The notes below the pieces were generated by a model, which did no database searches, was not told where the DNA came from, and saw only the letters and a program-made list of their open reading frames with translations. A program made the translations under genes and the position numbers. A stretch of DNA of 64,000 nucleotides from Hirsutella rhossiliensis (Eukaryota > Ascomycota > Sordariomycetes > Hypocreales > Ophiocordycipitaceae): assembly GCF_020360975.1 (NCBI RefSeq), contig NW_025408668.1, forward strand, positions 248,001 through 312,000, written 5' to 3'. Positions 46,850 through 56,785 of this stretch are shown piece after piece; position 1 is the first letter of the stretch, and each line of letters begins with the position of its first letter.

Positions 46850-48120
46850 GTTAATAGTAATATCCGCCTTATTATTATAGCGGGAATAATAAGACCCCTT
46901 TAAGGTAGTACGTAGAGTATAGGAGGGAGTAACCTAAGGCTTATAAGGAGTATAGGGACTACTACTATTACGAGAACCTTAACGATAATTAAATAGACCT
47001 AACCTTAAACCTAAACTAAAGCTAGCTTAAATAGCTAGCTTATAAGATAAAGTAACGACTAAGGTCTATACTAAAGTAAGACCTATACTAGCGGCGGTAT
47101 AGAGGCGTTCGCTACGGCCTATACTATAACTATAGATCTAATCGAGGTTAAGACTAGTAACGATCTCGGCTAAGACTAAACCGCGATAGCTATAAAGACG
47201 CTACTAAATAAAGTTAAGAGCGTTAATAGGATTAGTAAGCGACGTAAGATAGGGACGCTTTAGGGCGGGCTCGGCGCTAAGAGAACTACTAAGCTATAGC
47301 TCGGCGTTAAAGGGAGACGCGGTTAGCTCCTAAGCTAGCTCCGCGACGGCCGCGGGTATAGATACCTTAGCCTTAGCCTTAAATAGGGCCTTAGACGCGG
47401 CTACTGCCTTGCCCTTACCTTTACCCTTTCTTTTATTAATAGGGACTAAGGCTAGAACGGGCCTAGTAAGACTAGTAAGATTAAAACCGCTATCTTCCGC
47501 GTTAGGGCTATCGCTAGTAATAAGATAGAAATAGTTAGCGAGATCGTTAACCGCTATAAGAGTCTACTAAGTAACTAAGAGCGACTTAGGCCCGACCTAG
47601 GCTAAGGTCTTAATAGCGTCGCTAAACTTACCTAGGTGCTTCTCTAAGGACTTATATATATAGCGGGTATTATCTATAAAACGGGTAAAAGCTAACGCAA
47701 GCGTCTTTATATTCTTAGCGACTATAGCTAGACTAAGGGCGGACTCGCTTAACGCGCCCTTACCCTTAGCGGCAAGGGCCTTCTAACTAGCGCGAATATA
47801 AGTTTCTAAAATAGTACGATAAAGGCGCTCTTATACTAAACCCTTAATAAGGGAAGGGCTATCGACCTTAGACTATACTTAGTAAAGGGTATTAGTAGCC
47901 TCCTTACCTTTAAAGGTAATCTAGACTATAGATTAGTACTAAACTTAGATAGTACTATAGCGGGAAAGGGTTACTTACTTAATAATAAGACTAGTTAGAG
48001 TTAGCGTAAGCAATATACGCTTTAGCCTTTATAGCTATTAAAGTTAGTAAAAATACTAAAGGTAGGACTAACCTAGGATAAAGCTAGGATTAATATATAT
48101 AAGACTAGTTTTAATAACTA
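46850..48120 (-). pseudogene. Unknown ORF opposite to LINE-1 (right copy)
   Basis: The minus strand is open apart from TAG/TAA at Gln or Trp positions over more than 300 codons. It reads RLYRTILETYIRAS, KNIKTLALAFTRFIDNTRY, SLEKHLGKFSDAIKTLA, then KRKGKGKGKAVAASKALFKA. The left LINE-1 copy has the same protein, and substitutions between the two are RIP-like. Read from its own start it runs from the GC-rich end of LINE-1 towards the end of ORF2. The family is not recognised; it might be a captured host gene or a second element gene. Confidence 0.55.
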
Positions 48121-48429
48121 GTAAAGGACTTATAAGTAAGCTTATTAGTAAGATACTTAATATATATAAAATATAGGATAGAGCGCTTTATCCTATTACT
48201 ATAGCGACTTTCTTATAAGGAGGGGGTTTTAAAGAAAGTAAGCCGCTACTACCTAAATTAGCTTCTTAGTTAGATATAGCGACGCGATAATAAGCGAACT
48301 AGATATAATATTAAGGAGACCTAAAGTTATAGAAATAAGGTAGGCGAGGTAGTAGTTAGGCCTATAAAAGAGATAGATAATAGAGGGATAAAAGGAGGTA
48401 TATATAAAACTAAGGGGGGAGGGTAGGTA

Positions 48430-48900
48430 TATATAGGTATAAGCCGGGCGCGCGTAATTAATAACTATAAGATAGAGGGTAAATATAGGCCGCCGCGCCC
48501 TTAATTAGGAAGTCGCGTAGCTAGACGGGAACCGATTTACGATTAGTAGAGCCGGCTAACCGAATTTCGATTAGCTAGCCCTACCTAGGAGCGACCTATA
48601 CTAGCGCCCGGCCCGGTAACCGGATATTACCTACCCTACTAACTAACGGACCGATAAGCTAACGCGACCGCGGCTACGCGGCTACGACGCGGGAGCTAGG
48701 GTAAATAGAGGCGCCCGCGAGTCGGGCCCTTAGAGAGAGACTATTACCTATAACCCTAGGCCCGGGCTAGCGAGCCCGGGCCGCGGCCGCTTAGGATAGT
48801 AGCGGCTATAGCCTAAGAGGGCCTACGCTAAGACGCGATTTTATAGGAGGAGCCCGCGGTAGCCGGCGTAAATTTCCCATATACTACTACTACGACCTTA
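48430..48900. other. GC-rich 3' segment of LINE-1
   Basis: CpG-rich DNA with GCGGCCGC-type motifs, the inverted counterpart of 7000-7560. It keeps a high GC content because RIP hits CpA and leaves CpG. It lies before the TAA tail and could also be the promoter side of the opposite ORF. Confidence 0.6.
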
Positions 48901-51639
48901 TTTAAGGCAGACCCGCACTAAAAGAGAGGAGGGTTTTCCCTTAAGTACTTTAGTTTTTCCCTCTTATTTAATATTAAAGTTCTAGATACCTCTAGCTAGG
49001 TCCCTAGCGTAATCTTAATAATAACTAAGGATACTACCTTAAAGTATAAAAGAAAGCTATAAGAATTATACTTCCTAAGTATAATAAGCTAGACTATACT
49101 ATCTCTAAGGCCTATAAGGTTATAAGTTTACTTAACTACTTAGGAAAGGTCCTTAAAAAGCTATATACTACCTAGCTAACCTAATTAGCTAATATAGCTA
49201 AGCTTCTAAATCTTATATAGTTAAGGGGACGAAAATAATAGTTAGTTATAAATATAGCCTTCCTCCTTTTATATTATATTTAAAAGAAGTAGTAGTTTAA
49301 TAAGAAGGCTATTACTAGTACTCTCTTATTAAATATAAAAGGCGCTTTTAATTTTATATTAAAGGAATAGCTTATAAAGGTCTTAAAGAACTTAAACCCC
49401 TTTAAGGCCTTTATAAGCTAAGTAGACTACTTCTTTACTAAAGGGAAGATCTAGCTAGCCTTTAAAGGGTAGGTCTAGCCCTTTATAAACCTAGTAATAA
49501 AGGTGCCCTAAGGGTCCTTTATTAGCCTTATTTTATTCCTCTTATATATAAAAGGGATACTAATAGCTAAGGGATACTAGCTATCTTATATAGATAACTT
49601 TAGTATCTTTATAATATTAACCTTAACTAAGAAGAACGTTTAATAGCTAGAAGTAATAGCTATAAATATATTTAAATAAGCTAAGGAAAAAAGGGTTTAC
49701 TTTAACTACTTAAAGATAGAACTTATTTACTTTAATAGGTATAGGTAGCTTATTTAAAAGGGTATATTAGTAGGAGGCCTATTTTTTAAGGTAAAGCCCT
49801 TAGTATAGTAGCTAAGAGTCTTTATTAACTTTAAGCTTCTATTTAAATAATATATTAAGAAGAAGGTAGCCTTTATATAAGCTACTATTAAAAGACTATC
49901 TTACTTAACCTTTATATAAAAAGGCTTATTATTTAGAGCCTTTAAATAGCTTTACTAAGCTTATATAACCTTTATAATAAACTATAAAGCCTAGCTTTAG
50001 TATAAGGCGCCTAAGACCCTTAAGAGCTTTATAAAGCCTTTTTAATAGCTTTAAAACTAAGATCTTTTAAAGGTCTTAAGGGCCTTTAAAAGATCCCTTA
50101 TTAGGGCTTTAAAAGCTAAAGCGGCCCTACTACTACTAAAGGTATAGCTTAAAAGGGTATACCTCTCTTATACCCTTTAAACCCTATACTTCTTACCTAG
50201 TTACCTTATAAAGTAAACTTATAACCTAGCTATATAAGATAACCTTATTAACTTAAGCTTTAACTTAAAGGCCTTAAGCTATATTAAGCTATATATATAG
50301 CTCCTTTACCTCCTTAAAAGCATAGTAGCTCTTATAAGACTTAATTATAACTTAGAAAAAAGGAAAGCTAGCTAGGAGCCCTTATAGGCCTTAGAGCTTA
50401 ATACCTTTATTATAATAATAAAGGCCCTTAAGCCCTTAGCTAAGAAGTAGTACTAATATCTTTTAGCTAGCCTAGCTAGCCTAAAAGACTTTAGGTTATA
50501 GCCCTTAGCCTTTATATTAACGGCTTTAAGGAGTGCTTTAAAGGGTCCCTTATAAAGACTAATACTTACTCTTTTTATAAAATAAGCTTAGAAAATAAGC
50601 TTATTAAAGCATACTAAGAGAACTAAGGGCCCTTAATTAAAGTAGCTAATATAGAGCTATTCGCGATACTAAGGTTCTTAGAGGACCTAGCTAAGAAGCC
50701 TTAGCTTTAAAGGCTTAGCCCCCTTAACCCTTTTATAAATACCTATATCTTTATAGATAGCTAAGCCGCTATAAGGAAGGTTATAGGTTTCTTAGACTTA
50801 GCTATATATATTAAAAGGCTTCTATTTAGCTTAGTAGCTTTTTATAATATATAGCTATACTAATACCCTAGCTACCTAGGGATCTTTAATAATAAGCTAG
50901 CTAACTAGCTTACTAAAAAAGGCTTAAGGGCCCTTACTTAAAGGGCCCCCTTAGTCTTTATTAGCTACTTTTAAAGAAAGGTTTAGTAAGCTATTAAGGA
51001 CTATTAAAAGGGACTCTAAGCTACTAAAGCGGCTAAAGGCCTTAAGGCTAAGGGCTTAGGTAAGTACTATATATTTATTTAAAAGGCCCCCTACTTAGCC
51101 CTTAGCCTAGAAAAGGACCTTATAAAAAGGCTTAGGCTAACCTTCTTAGCCTTTTACTAGCTTCTCTTTAAAGCTAGCTTCTTATTTTCCTTTTTAAAAA
51201 GGACTAATAAGGTAGACTAAAATAACTACTACTATAGCTAAGGAAGGTATATAGCTAGGCACCTTATACTAAGGTACCTAAACTATAGGAGGGAAAGAGA
51301 GGTCCTTTACTAGACCTCTAAGAGATAAAAAGGGGCCCTTAACTTACTTATTTTTTATAGCTTTAAGGAAGAAAGGGAAGCCCTTTTAACCTTCTTAGCT
51401 AAAATAAAGATAGGAATAGCTAAGTAGCTTAAAAAGAAGTAACCTAGGGGCCCTAGGGCCTTTAAAAGGGAAAATCACTATATAAGAGGAACTAAACTAA
51501 CTATTCCTTTATTATTACTTTTATAGCTATACTTTCTTTAATTAGTTATAAGCCCTTATACTTTATAGCTAGCTAGGACTACTAGTAAGGGCCTAGGTCC
51601 TTACTAGCCTTACTATAGCCTTAAAGGCTATATATAAGT

Positions 51640-53217
51640 AATAATAAAAATTTATTTTAAAGATTAACTTCCCTTAAGAAACTTAATTACTAACTTTAAA
51701 TAAGAATATACTTATAAAAAGAAGTTATAACTACTTATAAAAAGGGAAAGTACTAGTTAAATCTTTAAGAAAGTAAGTACCTAAGCTAAATATATTAGCT
51801 ATAAGTAGTACGTTAATAGCTTAATAGGCTAGTAAGAGAATTACTACTTACTATAAGTAATATATAATAAGAAGCTTTTATTAAGCTAGAAATATAGTAA
51901 TCTAGCTAAGTAAAATATCGAAAAATAGCTAAAGGACTATTTAGATAAGAAAGTAAAATACCTAGCTTAGACCCTTAACTCTTACCTTAAAGGAAATAAA
52001 CTAATAGATACTATTATTATTAATAATAAGCTAGGAAAGACTATTAATATAGTTATTTTATCTAAGGTAAATATAGCTATTAAGGGAACGCTATTACTTA
52101 CTAATAAATTAATATATAACTTAAGGGCCGATATTAACCTCTTTAATAACTTAGTATAGTTTTAAGAAGGAACCTTTAAGTAGGGTTCTAATAATAAAGT
52201 CTAGGTAAAAAACTAAGCCTTTAAGGTATAAGGAATAAAAATAATAGTTATCCCTATAATTAATAGTAGAAAGATAACTTTATAAGATACTTACTTTATC
52301 TTAGAAATACTAATAAGCGTCTTCTTAGCTAAGCTAAGGATAATAGTAAGGATATTTTAAAACTAGCTCCTAGGATACTTTTATTTATAATTAATAAAGG
52401 ATATTTATAATAAGAATACTCTTATAGTATAAAAGGTAGGTATTTATAGTTATATAAGTGCCTAAGCTACTAATTAAGGGGGTAGGTAACTTATAATATC
52501 GCTGCCTTAAGTATCTTAGTCTAAGATTACTAAGAAGATATTAAAAGCTAGCCTAGGTACTAAGCTTTAAGGCCCTATAATATATAGCTATTAAATATAT
52601 ATAATAAGGAAAGCTAAGAAAGAAGTCTTAAGAAAAATACTATCTTTAAAGCCTAAAGTTCTAAGGGTATAAGTTAGCTTTAACCTTTACCCTAGCCCTA
52701 AAATAGTATATAATAGAAAAAAGAACTTTACTTTATTTAATAATATAAATATATTTATAAGGTTCTATTATATAATAAAAGAAAAATAAGTATTAAAGAT
52801 ATCTTTAATAACTTTATAGCGTTAATTAAGACTTAGTATAATATAATTAAGACTTAGTATAATATAATTAAGACTTAATATAAAGTTAAGATAACTATAT
52901 TAGTTATTAATAAGGAAAGGGCTCTTTTAATAATAAAATAAATAGATTATATAACTAATTTAAGGATATAAGTTATATAGTTAGCCCTTTTAATACCTAT
53001 ATAAAATAGTTATATAAAGAGATTAAAGGTAATAAAAAGGAAAAAGGTAAAGGTTATAAGGCTTAGCTAAAAGCCTTTAAAAGAGCTATAGCTAGAGATA
53101 TACTATATAGCGGTATACCTACTTAATATAATACCCTTTAAACTATATAATTATAGCTAGTAAAGCCTATATAAGCCTTAATAAGCCTAGAAAAAAGAAA
53201 ATAATTTATTATATTAC
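51640..53217 (+). pseudogene. Copia Gag-Pol remnant (protease, integrase)
   Basis: Plus-strand text with RIP-type stops: a protease-proximal part (ADINLFNNLV near 52132 and a later RKITL), then an integrase-like part (RKAKKEVLRKILSLKPKVLR near 52607). The end is abrupt at 53217, where un-mutated DNA begins. No LTR is visible at either side, and a short tandem AATTAAGACTTAGTATAAT lies near 52824-52880. Confidence 0.5.
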
Positions 53218-53640
53218 TCTAATAAACTATGAGACGGCGGATTTACCACCCGTTTGGACGGTCTCTGCCACCAAAGGTGGCGGCCAATTTGCCAGGAATC
53301 CAGAGCGAGAACGGACAAATGTATCGCCGGGCTCATCCCTCCAAGTATCTCCGATGTACTTGGCATGTCACCCATCATGCTCAGCCCGCAGAGCCACGTC
53401 GGACGCCTCCGCGGCCCGTTTAAGCTGTGTGCCTTCCGACACCTCTTTCTAGCCTCAAAAGAAGGAGCCACAAAGCGCTCAGAACGGTGGCGTCGCATAG
53501 GTCATACCAAGCTCTTACTCCGCCTCAAATTTTGGTAGCATCTTACCTATTACACAACCAAGCATTACTGTGGAAACTCTTTCCTCTTGCCAGCTCACGG
53601 AAAGCCGCATCCCGCTGACTTATACGATCCATTGTCAACC
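53218..53640. other. Un-mutated DNA before the recombinase gene
   Basis: Normal CpA and TpG content. Open frames of about 94 codons exist on both strands but none is recognisable. It may be the 5' flank of the recombinase gene or the end of another element. Confidence 0.4.
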
Positions 53641-56098
53641 ATGACGCGCCGAGCACGCCATTCCGCCATCCCTTACGACTCGGACGCGTCTTACTCCCCC
53701 GAGAACGAATTTGACGATGGTGGTCTCTTTGACAAAGTTGAGCCCCTTCACTCGGATACGTATGCGGAGGCAACGGATGTAGAGGACTTGAACTTCGATG
53801 ACGCAGACGGATTCGTCGACGCTGACGTTGAAGACCAAGTCCAGCTCTTCGGTGGCAACGTTCATCCACCTGAGTACTACCGGGAAGCCGTTGAGAAATT
53901 CAACGAGACCGCCTACGAAGCTCAAGACTATAGCGACGGTAGTCTACTGCTCCTCGATGCCTGCGACGCACAATGGCGCCAGTACGTCACCAACGACATC
54001 ATGTCCCTTATGACTCCCAGCCTCTAACATGTAATGGTCCTACCTCAGGTACTGCGAGGTGCTGGGTTGTGACCCCCAAAAATGTTTGGAGTCTGTCTCC
54101 GAGTCCAGCTCCCTGCGGCTTTTGTATAACTTTTTTGACTGGTCCCTCAACCAGAAGGTCGGTAAGGATGGCAGGAAAAGGCGAGGAACGAGGAAGAGCA
54201 GCTCTTTGAGCACATACTGGAAAGTCTTCCGACTCGTCTTCGAGAGAGCCACTGGAGACAAACTCGACCCGAAACTAAATCGGCGTATGCACAAGGTACA
54301 GCCCGATCCTCCGAATAATAGGTCAAAGGTAACCCTGCAGGTTCTCCGAGACCTCTCAAAAAACATGACTTGAGCGACCAGAGGCGAGCGAATCGATGCA
54401 TGACGATCGAAGATCTCAAGGAGCAAATCGAAACGACAATTAGCACGACAAAAAATCGTTCAGGCTTGGGAACTTCGGATCCTTGCTGTTCTCTTTCTCC
54501 TTCTTCTTGCACCCGCTGGAGCTCGCCCCACATCCATCCTGCGTCTCCGGTTTGGAGACATCCGGCTCGCACTGGTGAAAGACCCAGAAGGTGGACCGCA
54601 TAATATTTTGATTCGCTTCACCTTAGCCTTCACGAAAACGTACCTCGGTGTCAAAGATGCGTAAGGACGCCAGAAACGCCGTGCTTCATCTGCTCGTAGG
54701 ATATGGCGCTGACGCGAATCTAGGAAAACATTTCCTCTTCCAGAGACCTTAGCCGACCCTTCCTTGCTACTCAATCCTCACATCTTCCTGCTAGGCATTC
54801 TTTTCCGCCATCGCGCGTTCCGAGCAACAAGTCTCAATTCACCCGCACAGCTTGCCAATCTTGATATCCACCCTGAGGAGCGGGAGCTACCTCTGCCGCT
54901 CAAGGACGATCTAAAAGACACATATATATTCCGACGGGCTATGAAAACCTTTACCGGCTATGAGCTATCCCAGGACAAGCCTCTTTCTTACCAGATGATT
55001 GCACAATGGATCAGAAGGGTTGGCGAAATATTGGGGTTGGAATACCCCACCATCCCCTACAACTTGCGTTATAATGCGGCCAATGAGTTCGATCGAAGTG
55101 GTTCGTCAAGTCCTCCTATCACGATAGCCTTGTTGCTTACTCCAGCTTCAGCCGATATCAGCGAGTCGCTGCGAAATCTTGCTCTAGATCACGCCAATTC
55201 GAATCCCTTTCAGAAGCACTACCTGGGACGGGAGGTTTGCGCGGATACTTGGGGTATTCTCCGGCGACAAAAACACAGCAGGCGCTCATAAGGCAGGCCT
55301 GCAGCGTCGGCCACTCTATCAGCAAGCGGAGACCCACGGATCTCACAGCTGAACAAATAGCATCCGTGTCTACTGATCCTATCATCAAGCGACTAGAGCA
55401 AGACCTTCGGCATCATCGCCCAGGTTCAAAGAAGCACATGGAACTCCGCCGTCGACTGAGGAACGAGAAGCAAAGATTGAAGAGGGTGCTTAAGCAGAAG
55501 ATTCGAGATGAATGGACTGCCAGACAGGCGGTGGACGACATTGAGGGCAATTGCAAGGTATTGGGTTTGTCAAACAAGCGACTGTGAACACTCCCATTTG
55601 TCCTCAGCGACCGGCTCAAAAGCGATTGGTTGAGGCCCTCGCCGCTCCACTTGGCAACACGCTCGAAGGTCAATATCGACGGAGAGACAATGCTATCGCC
55701 GCCATCGTAGCTTATTGTATGGTCGAGGAAGGGCAGACGATCCGCGGCGCTCGAGCGTCGGTCGACTCAACTAGGCCTACTCTCATGAACGAACCGCCTA
55801 TCAACAGCCCTCAACACACGGCTCTGATGTCCACCTTCATTAAGACAGTCACGGACAGGCCTCGAAGATGCTTCATCTGTGTCGGCAAGGCCCTTGATTT
55901 GACATCAGATGATGGGGCCGTGGAGGTTCTCATTCGCGAGTTTACACTCCTGGAGACCTGTCCAAGCACTTCCGACGCAAGCACTTGTCGAATTTACGCG
56001 AGGGCGATGAGATTAGATGTTCGATCTGCGATTTGCCACTGGACCATATGGAGCATCTGCGGAACCATGCTCTACGAATACACGGAACAGTGTCCTAA
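53641..56098 (+). pseudogene. DUF3435 tyrosine recombinase with C2H2 tail, frame broken
   Basis: A fungal tyrosine recombinase of the DUF3435 family, known from Crypton-like elements and Starship captains; these cut and join DNA with a Tyr nucleophile. Exons read 53641-53981, 54049-54295, 54341-54660, 54724-55100 and 55152-56098; all introns are GT-AG and 45-67 nt. The N-terminus is acidic. Motifs: SLSTYWKVFRLVFERATG (about 54209-54258), GARPTSILRLRFGDI (about 54524-54566, Arg box), YNLRYNAANEFD (about 55058-55093) and FQKHYLGRE (about 55208-55236, the likely Tyr). The tail has Cys/His fingers. Six frame breaks, each one base short in a homopolymer (54358, 54450, 54468, 55269, 55551, 55941), interrupt it; allowing for them all phases fit and the length would be about 745 residues. 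RIP is absent. It is either decayed or mis-assembled. Confidence 0.8.
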
Positions 56099-56099
56099 G

Positions 56100-56260
56100 T
56101 GTTGAAGTGGGTCATCAGAAACCCTGAACCCCTGAAAGGCTCTCTGAGGAGCCTCTGACACTAGCTTGGAAGTGATATATTAAGGTGGCATTTCTCTGTA
56201 TTTACTCACAGATTTCTTCAACCTTCAATGAACACTTCATCCGCTACACAGCCTTCAACA
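56100..56260 (+). repeat. 5' LTR, 161 bp
   Basis: TGTTGAAGTGG...GCCTTCAACA, paired with 61868-62028. It includes GATATATTAAGG, a possible TATA region, near 56176. Confidence 0.9.
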
Positions 56261-56274
56261 GGTTATGAGCCCGG
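56261..56274 (+). promoter_or_regulatory. Primer binding site, unmutated form
   Basis: GGTTATGAGCCCGG lies directly after the LTR. It is complementary to the anticodon stem-loop of initiator tRNA-Met (GGGCTCATAACC), so a half-tRNA primer is likely. The RIP-mutated elements in the window carry TATAAG in its place. Confidence 0.8.
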
Positions 56275-56785
56275 AGGCCAACTGCAAAGAGATGAGTTTG
56301 ACCAAACAGCTTAATCACACAGCTAACTACACAGCAAGCACAGCAGCACGATAACCGCAAAGATCCTATAGGCTCTCGCGCCTCTTCCACTGCGCACCAT
56401 GACAGTCACCTCTCTTGCACATACAGACAAATCGAATCTGCTATCACGAAGCTGAAATCGACACAATCTCCCCTTTACGACTGTGCCGAATACACCCAGG
56501 AGCCACATTGACCCAATCCTCCTACAATTCCTAACACTACTGATCTCGCAGGGGCTGAAATTTGAAGGTGTGCATAAGAAAAGGGGTAGTGGCTGAAACC
56601 AAGGGGGAAAATGGTCCCATCCAAGGATCCGCGATGTGTCAAGTGCAAAGGCATCGTCCTCAGCAGCCCGCTCGCCTCCTCCACAAGACACAGAGCCCTT
56701 TGCCAGCCCAACACACTCGTCTTCCTTATAGCTAGCAAGCGTACGGTCAAAAAGCACGTGCTGCAAAGCATCCTCAGCAGCAACG

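Larger units (their letters stand above)
35616..49021 (+). mobile_element. LINE-1, right copy, 15-bp target duplication
   Basis: TAACTAAGGATACTA stands at 35601-35615 and again at 49022-49036, a variable-length duplication as target-primed reverse transcription gives. Between them: ORF1 with a RIP-altered CCHC knuckle near 36715-36780; ORF2 endonuclease with VTDFNIYYLL near 37590; a complete Copia insertion (38157-44203); reverse transcriptase with GVPQGSPLSPI-like text near 45154 and FADN (from FADD) near 45255; and a C-terminal Cys/His remnant near 46290. An ORF on the opposite strand (about 46850-48120), a GC-rich segment (48430-48900) and a short TAA tail complete it. Without the Copia it is about 7.35 kb. 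Confidence 0.85.
31590..51450 (+). mobile_element. LINE-2 (Tad1-like), split by two insertions
   Basis: A non-LTR retrotransposon in three pieces. ORF1 (about 31600-32540) is Pro-rich and then Lys/Ala-rich (ALAKALTKALAKRN near 32340). The TRIM-like element sits at 32548-33400. ORF2 follows: endonuclease with DFNLYYFY near 34510 and a later IDLTFYS, and the region before the RT with KKQYQESFLIKVVGKDIF near 35160. LINE-1 interrupts at 35615/49022. The rest of ORF2 gives reverse transcriptase with IKVPQGSFISLILFLLY near 49500 and YIDN (from YIDD) near 49588, then RNase H with FIDS...KVIGFLD near 50750. All stops are of the RIP type. The 5' border and the tail (near 51450) are not sharp. Confidence 0.75.
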
